From Rhizobium sp. 007 (GTDB lineage: Bacteria; Pseudomonadota; Alphaproteobacteria; Rhizobiales; Rhizobiaceae): 64,000 nucleotides of DNA. The position numbers and the translations under genes are program-made. Location of the stretch: contig NZ_CP064187.1 in the NCBI RefSeq assembly GCF_015353075.1, positions 930,001-994,000 on the forward strand, read 5' to 3'. The notes beneath the pieces were generated by a model that worked only from the letters and a program-made list of their open reading frames with translations, did no database searches and was not told the DNA's origin. The first letter of the stretch is position 1, and every line of letters starts with the position of its first letter. Positions 8,792 to 17,572 of this stretch are shown here, piece by piece.

Positions 8792-9565
8792 ATGCAGTGG
8801 CAGGATCATGCAATCATTCTTGGCGTCAAACGCCACGGCGAGACCAGCGTCATTGCCGAGGTGATGACGCGTGCTCGGGGCCGGCATCTCGGGCTGGTGC
8901 GTTCCGGCCGTTCGCGCGCGATGCAGCCGGTACTGCAGCCCGGCAACGAGGTGGATGTCATCTGGCGCGCGCGCCTCGACGAGCATCTCGGCGAATTCCG
9001 CGTCGAGCCGCTGCGGTTGCGCGCAGCACAGCTCATGGAAACAGCCACCGCCGTCTATGGGGTGCAGGCGATGGGCGCTCTTTTGCGGCTTTTGCCGGAG
9101 CGCGACCCGCATCCGCATCTTTACGATGCGCTCGAAGTCATCCTCGACAATCTCCACAATCCGGCGGATGCCGGTGAACTTTTCGTCCGCTTCGAGCTCG
9201 CCGTCCTCAACGACCTCGGCTTCGGCCTTGACCTTGCCGAATGCGCCGCAACGGGCGCGCGGACCGATCTTGCCTATGTCTCGCCGAAATCCGGCCGGGC
9301 GGTCAGCCGGTCAGCCGGTGCCCCCTGGGCGGACAAGATGTTCGTGCTTCCGGGCTTTCTCCGCGCCGACGGCAATGATGCCGCAGACTTCGACAGTCTG
9401 AGCGCGGCCTTTCGCCTGACGGGCTTTTTCTTGCATCGCCACGTCTACGAGCCGCGCGGGATCGAAGCGACTGCAGCCCGCGACGGCTTCATTCAGGCAG
9501 CCCTGAAGGCACTCAATTCGTCTCTCGGGGCCGTTCCTCCAGCGCCGGACGAGCTCTCGGCCTGA
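8792..9565 (+). CDS. recO: DNA repair protein RecO
   Basis: A 257-residue RecO, which helps load RecA on SSB-coated single-stranded DNA in the RecFOR pathway. The N-terminal OB-fold begins [21 protein letters not shown] with the family's GE(x)S segment, followed by [16 protein letters not shown] helical middle domain (about 85-170) and a C-terminal segment ([15 protein letters not shown]) follow. Unlike many RecO proteins I see no clear four-cysteine zinc site in the middle, only single cysteines, as in other alphaproteobacteria. It is last in the era-region cluster. Confidence 0.92.
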   Translation: MQWQDHAIILGVKRHGETSVIAEVMTRARGRHLGLVRSGRSRAMQPVLQPGNEVDVIWRARLDEHLGEFRVEPLRLRAAQLMETATAVYGVQAMGALLRLLPERDPHPHLYDALEVILDNLHNPADAGELFVRFELAVLNDLGFGLDLAECAATGARTDLAYVSPKSGRAVSRSAGAPWADKMFVLPGFLRADGNDAADFDSLSAAFRLTGFFLHRHVYEPRGIEATAARDGFIQAALKALNSSLGAVPPAPDELSA

Positions 9566-9663
9566 GGGTGGTTTTTCACTGCTGAAAAACATGCTGCGGA
9601 ATTGGAGGTTTATCCGTTCCGGCGTCCTGCCTATGTCTGCTCATATTGCTTTGGAGGACTTTC

Positions 9664-10659
9664 ATGCTGACGAAGACAGATAATGCGACAACGATCACGC
9701 TCTGGAATGGCCGCGAAATCCCGAGGCTCGGCATGGGCTGCTGGGCGATCGGAGGGCCGTTCTTCGCAGGCGACGTGCCACTCGGTTGGGGGGAGGTCGA
9801 CGATGACGAGTCGATCGAGGCCATTCATCGCGCCGTCGATCTCGGCATCCGCTTTTTCGACACGGCTTCGAACTATGGCGCCGGGCATTCGGAAGAAGTC
9901 GTTGGCCGCGCGATCGGCAATCGCGACGATATCGTTATTGCCACGAAATTCGGTTTTGCCACCGACGAGAAAACGAAGCAGGCAACGGGCGCCTTTGCCG
10001 ATCCAGCCTTCATCCGCCAATCGGCGGAAACGTCGCTGCGCCGGCTGAAGCGCGAGCGGCTCGATCTCCTGCAGTTCCACCTGAACGATTTCCCGCTGGA
10101 AGCGTCGGACGAAGTTTTCGATGTACTCGAGGCACTCAAGGCAGAGGGTAAGATCGACGCCTTCGGTTGGAGCACGGACTTCCCGGATCGCGCCGCCCGC
10201 CACGCAGGTTGCAAGGGCTTCGTATCCATACAGCACACGATGAATGTCTTTGAGCCGGTGCCGGCCATGGTCGATGTAGTCGAAAAGAACGGCCTGCTGT
10301 CCATCAACCGCGGACCGCTGGCGATGGGGCTTCTGAGCGGCAAGTTTACGCCGGAGAAGACAGTCGGCGCCAAGGATGTCCGCGCCACGAGCCTCGACTG
10401 GATGGTTTATTTCAAGGATGGGCGCATCGCGCCGGAATTCGCAGCCCGTTTGGAAGCCGTTCGCGACCTGCTGACCACCGGCGGCCGCACGCCGACACAA
10501 GGCGCTCTTGCGTGGTTATGGGCACGCTCGCCACGCACGCTGCCCATTCCCGGCTTTCGCACAGTCGCCCAGGTTGAGGAAAACGCCGGCGCTTTGGAAA
10601 AGGGACCGCTGCCACGGGATGTGATGGCACGGATCGATGCGGCGCTAGCCGGCCGCTAA
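9664..10659 (+). CDS. Aldo/keto reductase
   Basis: A 331-residue NADPH-dependent aldo/keto reductase. The catalytic tetrad is visible: Asp in FFDTASNYG (about residues 59-67) with the general-acid Tyr in NYG, Lys in VIATKFGF (about 91), and a histidine in LLQFHLNDF (about 134). Near the C-terminus are IPGFRTVAQVEENAGAL residues that bind the cofactor phosphate. GGAGGA eight bases before ATG 9664 sets the start. Its stop codon overlaps the stop of the converging MOSC gene. Substrate cannot be predicted. Confidence 0.9.
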   Translation: MLTKTDNATTITLWNGREIPRLGMGCWAIGGPFFAGDVPLGWGEVDDDESIEAIHRAVDLGIRFFDTASNYGAGHSEEVVGRAIGNRDDIVIATKFGFATDEKTKQATGAFADPAFIRQSAETSLRRLKRERLDLLQFHLNDFPLEASDEVFDVLEALKAEGKIDAFGWSTDFPDRAARHAGCKGFVSIQHTMNVFEPVPAMVDVVEKNGLLSINRGPLAMGLLSGKFTPEKTVGAKDVRATSLDWMVYFKDGRIAPEFAARLEAVRDLLTTGGRTPTQGALAWLWARSPRTLPIPGFRTVAQVEENAGALEKGPLPRDVMARIDAALAGR

Positions 10660-11513
10660 CCCGCCGCGCGCACCTTGAAAGCCCAGCCTTCCGGCCGTTC
10701 CTCGATGATGGTGACGGCATCGCCGATGGCGATCCGGCCGGTGCCGCGCGGTACGGCATTCCAGCCGAAAATCGCGCCGCGCACGCGGCGGTCTGCCGAC
10801 ATGCGGATGCGGCCCATGGCAGGCATCGGGTTTGGCACCTCGCGCGAGCCCGTCATTTGGTCCTGCGTCGTCATGATGCAGCGCGCGCAGGGTTTCACGA
10901 GATCGAAACGGATGCCGCCGATCTCGATTGCCGCCCAGCGGTCCTCCGGCCAGGCTTCGTCCGTATCGATAACGATGTTCGGCCGGAAGCGCTCCATGCC
11001 GACGCTGCCCTCCGCATGCGAGGCGAGGTTGGCGTTGAGCGCTTTCAGCGAGCCGGTCGTTGTCACCAGGATCTGATAGCCGTCCGCGAATGTCATGGGG
11101 GTCTCACCGCCTGCCCATTCGGGGTTGGCGATGCGCTGCGCCTGACTATCGAAGAAGACCAGCTTCACGTCCCGTCCGAGCCATTCGGAAAGCCGAGCAT
11201 TGCTTTCGTCGTCGGCAACTGCGGCATTCACCAGGGATTTCCAGACGACGACATCCATGCGGCGGTCCGGCTGCGGCGGCGGGACGGCGATATCCGGCTT
11301 CCCCGTCATCACCAGCCGGAAAGCCCCCGGCTCGGGCTGGACTTCGATCCGGGCGAGTGCCGGCAATTCGCGTTGCGTGATGAAATGACCGTCAGGATCC
11401 GTCACCATCGCGCGCCGGTCGCCGGGAAGGCCGAAGGCGTCTACCGCCGAGAAAGGGATGGCGATGGCGCGCGCGCTCTTGAGCGGATAGATAAAAAGAT
11501 CGCTGACGCGCAT
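10656..11513 (-). CDS. MOSC domain protein with N-terminal beta-barrel domain
   Basis: A 285-residue protein of the YcbX/mARC type. The N-terminal MOSC_N domain starts MRVSDLFIYPLKSARAI; the MOSC domain covers roughly residues 120-280 and has the KPCARCIMTT segment (about 204) with the conserved cysteine that ligates molybdenum cofactor in this superfamily. There is no ferredoxin domain at the C-terminus, unlike YcbX, so an external electron donor would be needed. The family reduces N-hydroxylated compounds. The gene is followed closely by the HD gene upstream on the same strand and overlaps the aldo/keto reductase stop by three bases. Confidence 0.88.
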   Translation of the reverse strand: MRVSDLFIYPLKSARAIAIPFSAVDAFGLPGDRRAMVTDPDGHFITQRELPALARIEVQPEPGAFRLVMTGKPDIAVPPPQPDRRMDVVVWKSLVNAAVADDESNARLSEWLGRDVKLVFFDSQAQRIANPEWAGGETPMTFADGYQILVTTTGSLKALNANLASHAEGSVGMERFRPNIVIDTDEAWPEDRWAAIEIGGIRFDLVKPCARCIMTTQDQMTGSREVPNPMPAMGRIRMSADRRVRGAIFGWNAVPRGTGRIAIGDAVTIIEERPEGWAFKVRAAG

Positions 11514-11522
11514 TTCGTTCTC

Positions 11523-12176
11523 CTAAATCTCGTCCATGAATGCCGTGAGGAAGTCGCGCAGACGCTTGTCGCGTTCGGCGGCAAGGGCGCGACCCGCCAC
11601 CGTCTGAAATCCGTCGGCAAGTTTGAACAGCTTTGTCTGAAAATGGTCAATGGCATAGCGCCGGTCGTCGAGGGGGCGACGTTCGGCAGCCGGATCGAAT
11701 GGATCATAAAGGCCCGACGCCATGCGGCCGCCGATATAGAAACAGCGCGCCGCGCCCACCATGCCGATTGCGTCGAGGCGGTCGGCGTCTTGCAATATTC
11801 GCGCTTCCAGGGTTTCCGGCGTGATGTTGGCAGAAAAGCTGTGGGTGGTGATCGCATGCGCAACGGCCGCGATCTCATCTGCCGCCCAGCCCAGTTTCTT
11901 CAGGATGCCGGATGCCTTCTCTGCGGCGAGTGCCGAGGCTTTGGAGCGCAGCGGTGAGCTCTTTTCGACCGCGACGCAGTCATGGAGCAGAACGGCGGCG
12001 GCTAGGATCCGACCGTTTCCGCCCTCTGTTGCGTGTATCCGCATCGCATTGCGGAAGACGCGCAGGATATGGGCAAGGTCATGCGACCCGTCATCGCCCT
12101 CCGCGGCGTAGGGAGTGAGTTTGGCCGCGAGACTTTCAAAAGGAGAAAAGGCCTTGGCTTCGAACATGCCTGTCAC
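11523..12176 (-). CDS. HD domain protein (YedJ-like phosphohydrolase)
   Basis: A 217-residue single HD-domain protein resembling E. coli YedJ. SHDLAHILRVFRNA (about residues 31-44) supplies the first histidine and aspartate, VLLHDCV (about 65) the HD pair, and ILQDADRLDAIG (about 127-138) the distal aspartate. These are the metal-binding positions of an active phosphohydrolase. Substrate is unknown. It is upstream of the MOSC gene on the same strand with nine bases between, so the two may be co-transcribed. Confidence 0.85.
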   Translation of the reverse strand: MTGMFEAKAFSPFESLAAKLTPYAAEGDDGSHDLAHILRVFRNAMRIHATEGGNGRILAAAVLLHDCVAVEKSSPLRSKASALAAEKASGILKKLGWAADEIAAVAHAITTHSFSANITPETLEARILQDADRLDAIGMVGAARCFYIGGRMASGLYDPFDPAAERRPLDDRRYAIDHFQTKLFKLADGFQTVAGRALAAERDKRLRDFLTAFMDEI

Positions 12177-12239
12177 CGGATTTTTAGGAGTGCTCGGACT
12201 TTCGCATAAAGCTTCCGGACACGAGTCGCAATGAAGCTC

Positions 12240-14033
12240 TCAGCTCGCCTTCGCCATGGATCCGGAGCGTGATGCTGAAAGCAGCCGCGCGACGTCAGCG
12301 GCAGGTGCCGGCGGGCTGATGTAGTAGCCTTGAATCTCGTCGCATTCCTCGCTTTCGAGCAGGCTCTTCTGTTCGGCCGTCTCGACGCCCTCGACGGTGA
12401 CGCGCATGCCGAGCGCGTCGCCGAGCAGGATGATTGCGTGCATGATGGCATAGGCCTCCTTGTTTTCGGCGATTCCGCAGACGAACGATTTGTCGATCTT
12501 GATCTTGTCGAAGGGAAAGCTCCTCAGGTAGCTCAGCGACGAATAACCGGTGCCGAAATCATCCATGGAAATCCGGATGCCGCGCTCCTTTAAGGCATGA
12601 AGGATCGGCAGCGTATCGTCGAGATTTTCCATCAGCACGCTTTCGGTGATCTCCAGTTCCAGCCGCGCCGGGGATATCGCAGCCTGCGCAATCGCCTCAT
12701 CGACATCGGCCAGCAGATTGCTGCTGGTGAACTGGATCGCCGAGACGTTGACGGCGATCTTGATGTCTTCCGGCCAGCATGCGGCCTGGCGGCACGCCTT
12801 TCTCAGAACCCAGCGCCCGATATCGACGACGAGGCCGACCTCTTCGGCAAGTGGGATGAACTCCATCGGCGGCACGCGGCCGCGCGTTGGATGGTTCCAG
12901 CGTACAAGGGCTTCGAAACCGCAAATGCGTTGCTGACGCAGGTCGTAGAGCGGCTGGTAGTGCAGTTCGAATTCGTCGCTGTGCAACGCCAGCCGAAGGT
13001 CGGCTTCGAGCGCGTGGCGGGCCTGGATGCGGGATGCCATCTCGCTCGTGAAGAAGCGCTCGTGCTTGCGTCCGTCCGCCTTGGCCTGCGAGAGCGCGAC
13101 ACCGGCGTTGCGGAGCAATACGTCGGTCTCGGCACCATCTTCGGGCGCGAGTGCAATTCCCATCGAGACGCTGAGCTCGATCTGCTTGTCGCCGCGAAAG
13201 AAGGGCTCTGAAAGCTCGCGGCGGATCTGGTCGGCAAGCGCCGTGACATTCCACGGCTGCTGCCTTCCACGTTGAAGAATCGCGAATTCATCGGAGCCGA
13301 GGCGGGCCAGCATATTCTCGCTGCTAGCCGATGCACGGATGCGTTCTGCAACCTGGCGAAGGATGGCGTCGCCGGTCGAAACGCCCATTGTATCGTTGAT
13401 AGATTTGAAGCGGTCGAGGTTCAGGTGCACGAGCGCGATCTGCTCGTTTGGCGCGCGCTCGGAAAGGGGGGCATCGACCTGCTCGCGAAAACGGATGCGG
13501 TTCGGCAGGCCGGTCAGCGGATCGTGATGCGCGAGGTGGGCGATCCGCTCGGCGGACTTCCGCTCTTCGGTGATGTCTGAATGGATCGCGATATTGCTGC
13601 CATCCGGTAAGACGGTCACAACACTGAAGATAATGCGGCCGTCGTCCATCAGCCATTCGCGCCGGCGGATTTTACCTTGGCCGGGCGGCATCGCAGACGC
13701 CTCTTTGGAGCGGTAAGCGGATCGAACCATCTTCCTCTCTTTTCCGGGGATCCTGGTGCTGAGAGCCCGCACAGAAACTCCAGGGACTGCCTGATCGGCG
13801 GAGAAACCGAAGAGCTGGCGGAACCGGTCGTTGCAGAGGATCAGGCGCTGTGCCGAATCGAAGACGCTGAGACCGAGCGGCAGGTTATCGAGCACGAGGG
13901 CGAAAAGGGCATGGTTGCGGCCATGGCTTCGATAGGTCTCGATGACCAGCGCCATGAGGCGCTTCGCATCGACTGAACCGTCGTTGTTTACGGCTTGGGT
14001 GCATTGCTGCCAAAAGAGCGTATCAGCATCCAT
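12240..14033 (-). CDS. PAS-GGDEF-EAL cyclic-di-GMP protein
   Basis: A 597-residue regulator with a PAS-like sensor (about residues 50-165), a GGDEF domain (about 170-330) and an EAL domain (about 345-590). The GGDEF site reads GSDEF (in LARLGSDEFAIL), so cyclase activity is doubtful and it may instead bind GTP. The EAL domain is intact: FEALVRW, NVSAIQF, EITES, DDFGTGYSSL, KIDKSF and EGVETAEQ are all present, so c-di-GMP hydrolysis is expected. No membrane helix is present, so sensing is cytoplasmic. I prefer ATG 14033 (MDADTLFWQQ); an ATG at 14084 is in frame and would add 17 residues, with no good ribosome binding site at either. Confidence 0.92.
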   Translation of the reverse strand: MDADTLFWQQCTQAVNNDGSVDAKRLMALVIETYRSHGRNHALFALVLDNLPLGLSVFDSAQRLILCNDRFRQLFGFSADQAVPGVSVRALSTRIPGKERKMVRSAYRSKEASAMPPGQGKIRRREWLMDDGRIIFSVVTVLPDGSNIAIHSDITEERKSAERIAHLAHHDPLTGLPNRIRFREQVDAPLSERAPNEQIALVHLNLDRFKSINDTMGVSTGDAILRQVAERIRASASSENMLARLGSDEFAILQRGRQQPWNVTALADQIRRELSEPFFRGDKQIELSVSMGIALAPEDGAETDVLLRNAGVALSQAKADGRKHERFFTSEMASRIQARHALEADLRLALHSDEFELHYQPLYDLRQQRICGFEALVRWNHPTRGRVPPMEFIPLAEEVGLVVDIGRWVLRKACRQAACWPEDIKIAVNVSAIQFTSSNLLADVDEAIAQAAISPARLELEITESVLMENLDDTLPILHALKERGIRISMDDFGTGYSSLSYLRSFPFDKIKIDKSFVCGIAENKEAYAIMHAIILLGDALGMRVTVEGVETAEQKSLLESEECDEIQGYYISPPAPAADVARLLSASRSGSMAKAS

Positions 14034-14468
14034 GAGGGCAATTATCCTGCATGCAGGCCGCTGCGAATTACCGCTGATCCCCATAGCTCAAATCCGAGCA
14101 GGAAACGCCGCGCTTCGCACCGGGCATGCAAAGGCCTTTCTGAAAATCTTTAAAATATTCGATTTAAACAATACCGGAAACGACCGGTTCTGCTGCGGCA
14201 ACCCGTTGCAATCATTATCTGTGGGCCGAATTAACAAGCGGTTGCCTGCGAAGTATATGAGAAATCGTATATTTCAACCATGCCACGTGCACGCTTAGGA
14301 TGCAAGGCGGCAGCTTCGTGTAAAAGCTTTGTCAACCTTGATTAATGAGAGGTTAACAACTTATTGACCCGACTCGCAAATCAGTTTATCCACCGAGTCA
14401 GTTTTGATTTTCCCCCATCGTATTGCGTACAGACATCACCGGAAAAAAGGCGGTGAACGGAGGTTTGT
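14034..14468. other. Divergent intergenic region, no gene recognised
   Basis: About 435 bp between the divergent GGDEF/EAL and EF-hand genes. It becomes AT-rich towards 14330-14420. I see GACTCG and CGAGTC arms around 14369-14398 followed by a T-rich stretch, and a short hairpin with TCACCG/CGGTGA arms just before the EF-hand gene's GGAGG. Neither is strong enough to name. No translated frame resembles a known protein. Confidence 0.4.
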
Positions 14469-14798
14469 ATGACTCATGTTTCATCTGTTTCAGAAACGTC
14501 TTATGCCTATTTGGCGACCCTTTCGCGGCTGGACGCGAATGGTGATGGCGTATTGAGCCGCGGGGAGCGTGCAGCTGATGAAAAGCCCGGCATTTTCAAG
14601 CGGTTCAGTGAAGACCATGCAGGACGCGAGCCGCGCTCCACAGCTGGCGACAATGTTCTCGCCTTGATGATCGAACTTGGCGATAGCGGCGCCGGGAGCG
14701 TAGCGTCGAATTCTCAGGATGCGGCAGGCGAGAGCGATCACGCCTCCGAACTCTACCGCAATACATACGGCCAGTACGACCTCGACATCGCGCCCTGA
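14469..14798 (+). CDS. Small protein with a single EF-hand calcium-binding loop
   Basis: A 109-residue protein. Residues 22-33 read D-A-N-G-D-G-V-L-S-R-G-E, a canonical EF-hand loop with oxygen ligands at positions 1, 3, 5, 9 and 12 and glycine at 6. The rest is polar and probably disordered, and there is no signal peptide. GGAGG seven bases before the ATG supports the start. An intrinsic terminator follows, so it is probably a one-gene unit. I do not recognise the family beyond the EF-hand; a regulatory or calcium-buffering role would be guesswork. Confidence 0.75.
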   Translation: MTHVSSVSETSYAYLATLSRLDANGDGVLSRGERAADEKPGIFKRFSEDHAGREPRSTAGDNVLALMIELGDSGAGSVASNSQDAAGESDHASELYRNTYGQYDLDIAP

Positions 14799-14820
14799 GC
14801 TTGACCTGCAGCAATCGATG

Positions 14821-14850
14821 AAGCCGGCCCCGAATGGCCGGCTTTTTGTT
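14821..14850 (+). terminator. Intrinsic terminator after the EF-hand gene
   Basis: AAGCCGGCC (14821-14829) and GGCCGGCTT (14836-14844) form a perfect 9-bp stem around a 6-base loop, followed by TTTGTTTGT. It lies 23 bases after the stop codon. Confidence 0.85.
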
Positions 14851-14927
14851 TGTCTGATCTGCAGCAGGAACACCTTCCTCCATGAGGCGTTGGGAACAAT
14901 AAGCTCTCAAAAATGGAAGGAATCCGC

Positions 14928-15443
14928 ATGGCAAGGATAGTCACAATCGCGGCATTCGCCGTTGCCGCAACGGCTTCGATGGCATTTGCGCAGGATAAGC
15001 AGACAGCGGTTGCAAATTTTGTCGGCGAGGACGGCAAGGAGAACGGCCGTGCGACGCTGACGGCTGCGGCCAGCGGCGGCGTACTAATCGAACTCGAGGT
15101 CTCCGGCCTTCCGTCAAACCGATGGGTGGGGTTCCATGTCCACGAAGTCGGCAAATGCGACCCGGCCACCCATCATGAATCGGCAGGCAAGCATTTCAAT
15201 CCGACGGAGGCCGAGCACGGCATCCTGACAGCCAAGGGTCCGCATGCCGGCGATATGCCGAATCAATTTGTCGACCAACACGGCGTGCTGCGCGCCCAGG
15301 TCTTCAACGGCATGGCGACGCTTGACGGCAAGGAGGACGGCGTTCGCGGCCGTGCGCTGATGATCCACGCAAATTCGGATGACTATCGCAGTCAGCCGGC
15401 GGGCGATGCAGGCGCAAGGCTCGCTTGCGGCGTTATCGAATGA
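14928..15443 (+). CDS. sodC: Periplasmic Cu/Zn superoxide dismutase
   Basis: A 171-residue secreted superoxide dismutase. Residues 1-22 form a signal peptide ending AFA. The copper ligands are in FHVHEVGKC (about residues 69-77) and MIHAN near 145; the zinc ligands are in the HHESAGKHFNP loop and HAGDMPN; the disulfide cysteines are in VGKC and LACGVIE. All ligand positions look intact, so it should be active against superoxide in the periplasm. GGAAGG seven bases upstream fixes the start at 14928 rather than the in-frame ATG at 14913, inside which that binding site lies. Confidence 0.95.
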   Translation: MARIVTIAAFAVAATASMAFAQDKQTAVANFVGEDGKENGRATLTAAASGGVLIELEVSGLPSNRWVGFHVHEVGKCDPATHHESAGKHFNPTEAEHGILTAKGPHAGDMPNQFVDQHGVLRAQVFNGMATLDGKEDGVRGRALMIHANSDDYRSQPAGDAGARLACGVIE

Positions 15444-15464
15444 TGGGTGGGGCGCGCCGTCTTC

Positions 15465-16040
15465 TCAACTGTAGTAGAAGCGTTCGGCGTACCAGTCCGT
15501 CGAAGCCATCGGCTTTTCCTGCGCGACCCAGCGGGCGATATCGCTTTCCTCCAGCAAATCCGCCGTCACCTGATCTTCAACGCCGACAAAGATGAGATTG
15601 GTATTTTCCCTGAGGCGCGGATCGAGCGTAAAGCCCATCCGGCTGTCATTGGCGCTGTGAAGCAGGTCCATCCGGACATAGAAGAATTCCGGATGGTAGC
15701 TCATCCCGCTTGCCTCGTTGAAGGCATGCGCGACGTCGATGACCGACTTCGCCGGACCATTATAGGCCGTGATCGCCTCGTTAAGCCCGAAGGTCGCCCC
15801 GTAAAGAGCAGTGGAGCGGGCGGGAATGATGGTGATTTCGCCGTTCGTCAGATCGATCTGTTGACCAGAAAAGCTGCTGACCTGACCGTCGAGCGCGCCT
15901 CGGAAGAAATAGGAGAAGCGCCCGCGCGTCAGATAGATCGCCTGCCAGCGAAACCGCACATATTCCTCCGACGGCCCCATAAGGTCCTTCAGGGTCTGCA
16001 GGCACTGCAGAAACGTATCGCGGTAGTTCGGCAGCGGCAT
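15465..16040 (-). CDS. Conserved-looking hypothetical protein
   Basis: A 191-residue soluble protein that I cannot place in a family. The AAGGAGA eight bases before ATG 16040 is a strong ribosome binding site, which decides this start over an in-frame one at 16079. The sequence is rich in aromatic residues (YVRFRWQAIYLTRGRFSYFF near 30-50) and has no signal peptide or membrane helix. Codon use resembles neighbouring genes, so it appears to be a real, resident gene. It converges on sodC, with 21 bases between stops, and lies downstream of the MscS gene on the same strand. Confidence 0.75.
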   Translation of the reverse strand: MPLPNYRDTFLQCLQTLKDLMGPSEEYVRFRWQAIYLTRGRFSYFFRGALDGQVSSFSGQQIDLTNGEITIIPARSTALYGATFGLNEAITAYNGPAKSVIDVAHAFNEASGMSYHPEFFYVRMDLLHSANDSRMGFTLDPRLRENTNLIFVGVEDQVTADLLEESDIARWVAQEKPMASTDWYAERFYYS

Positions 16041-16106
16041 CGGTCCATCTCCTTGGGAGGTTAACCGATGGAGAGTCAAAACGTTCCGTGCCGGAGTGCC
16101 GGTTGC

Positions 16107-17009
16107 CTACCGGCGGCTTTTTCGTTCTGGCATCGCAGGCTCTCCGGCTATCATTTCGGCATCGGCGACCGCCGTCGGCCCGGACTGCGCTTCGGCGCCG
16201 TATAGGGGAATGAGATGCCCGGCCTGATCGATGGCGAGCTTGGCACGCTTGATCATGTCGCGGCTCACACCCCACCAGTCCCCGGTCTTGGCCCAATAGC
16301 GCAGCGTGAGACCGATCGTTGCGCCGCTCATGCTGTCGATGAAGACGGCAGGGGCTGGCGTTTTCAGGATGCGCGGGTCGGCCTTGGCAAAGCCGAGCAA
16401 TCGCTCCATGGCGGCATCGGCATCGTCTTCATAGGCGAGGCTTATCTTCAACTCGTTCTGGCGCGTTGGTTCCCGGCTGTAGTTGGTGATCGGCGTGTTC
16501 CAGAGGATCGAATTCGGAGCGAGCCGATAGAGCCCGTCAAATGTCTTGAACTCCGTGGCGAAGAGACCGATCTCGCGAACGGTGCCCGAGACGCTGCTCG
16601 TCTCGATATATTCCCCGACCCGGAAGGGGCGCAGGATGAGCAGCATGATGCCCGCCGCGATATTCTGCAGCGTTCCCTGCAGCGCCAGGCCGATCGCCAG
16701 GCCCGCAGCGCCAAGAGCAGCGATGATCGACGCCGTCTGAACGCCGAATTGGGCAAGAACCGTGACAAAAACGAGGATTAGCAGAGCATAGCGCAAGACA
16801 TTCGTGAAGAAACGCGCCAGCGTTTCGTCGATGCCACGCACCCGCGACATGCCTTCATAGGCCCAACGGCTCACGAAGCTCGCCATGACCCAGCCGGCGA
16901 TCAGAAGGATAATCGCTCCGAGGATCGAGAACGAGTATTGCACGGCAAGTGCGCTTGCCTCGTTGAGCGCGGTGCGGGTTGCCGCGATGACGTCCGTTGC
17001 CTGCTCCAT
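16107..17009 (-). CDS. Small-conductance mechanosensitive channel family protein (MscS)
   Basis: A 300-residue MscS-type channel that would open under osmotic downshock in the inner membrane. Hydrophobic helices lie at about residues 25-50 and 67-85; the pore-lining helix is seen in ALGAAGLAIGLALQGTLQNIAAG, rich in the Gly/Ala packing pattern of TM3. The cytoplasmic beta domain follows with the PFRVGEYIE segment. The frame is also open from TTG 17045, which would overlap the stop of the phosphatase gene by four bases (TTGA); ATG 17009 has no strong ribosome binding site, so the start is uncertain. Confidence 0.9.
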   Translation of the reverse strand: MEQATDVIAATRTALNEASALAVQYSFSILGAIILLIAGWVMASFVSRWAYEGMSRVRGIDETLARFFTNVLRYALLILVFVTVLAQFGVQTASIIAALGAAGLAIGLALQGTLQNIAAGIMLLILRPFRVGEYIETSSVSGTVREIGLFATEFKTFDGLYRLAPNSILWNTPITNYSREPTRQNELKISLAYEDDADAAMERLLGFAKADPRILKTPAPAVFIDSMSGATIGLTLRYWAKTGDWWGVSRDMIKRAKLAIDQAGHLIPLYGAEAQSGPTAVADAEMIAGEPAMPERKSRR

Positions 17010-17041
17010 GCCAAGGCTAGATGGGGCAGGCGGCAGAAGCG

Positions 17042-17572
17042 TCAACCGTCAAATTCTGTCGTCACCGAGAACACGAAAGGCGCATTGCCATCGGCATCAG
17101 CACCGCGTCCGATGGCGCGGACGGCATCCACCAGACGGCCCTTCCTTTGGAGCAGCACATCGCCGATTTCGACGATTCGGGCATTGGGCGTCGCATAGGG
17201 CGAGGCGCTGCGCAGGCGCTTTGCCAGCGCCATCTCGTCCTGGTCCGGCGCAAGCGAAAGCGCGGCGATCAGGGCGGCGGCGGGGGAGCGGGAAACTCCC
17301 ATCCAGCAATGGATCAGCAGAGGCGAGCGCTGATCCCAGGCGGCGGCAAAATCGATCAGCTGGCGCACATGCGCCTCCTCAGGTGCGACGAGATTTCCTG
17401 TTCCCTTGAAGGCGATGTCGTTCATGTACAGGAGCAGGTGGCGGTCGGCGGCAATCACGCCGGGCCGGTGGAAGGCCTGTTCCTTTGCCATCAGGCTGAT
17501 CATTTCCCGCGCCCCGTGGCGCACCGCCATTTCGGCGATCCGGAAAAGCGGCGAGACGACGATCCTCGTCAA
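17042..17572 (-). CDS. Tyrosine phosphatase family protein (Cys-X5-Arg)
   Basis: A 176-residue protein with the protein-tyrosine-phosphatase P-loop HCWMGVSRS at about residues 89-97: the cysteine nucleophile and arginine of Cys-X5-Arg are intact. The N-terminus IVVSPLFRIAEMAVRHGARE aligns with the usual start of this small bacterial family, which indicates that translation starts at the TTG 17572. That TTG overlaps the stop of the preceding HD gene as TTGA. Substrate unknown. The pairing with an HD phosphohydrolase suggests related phosphate-ester chemistry, but this is inference. Confidence 0.88.
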   Translation of the reverse strand: MTRIVVSPLFRIAEMAVRHGAREMISLMAKEQAFHRPGVIAADRHLLLYMNDIAFKGTGNLVAPEEAHVRQLIDFAAAWDQRSPLLIHCWMGVSRSPAAALIAALSLAPDQDEMALAKRLRSASPYATPNARIVEIGDVLLQRKGRLVDAVRAIGRGADADGNAPFVFSVTTEFDG

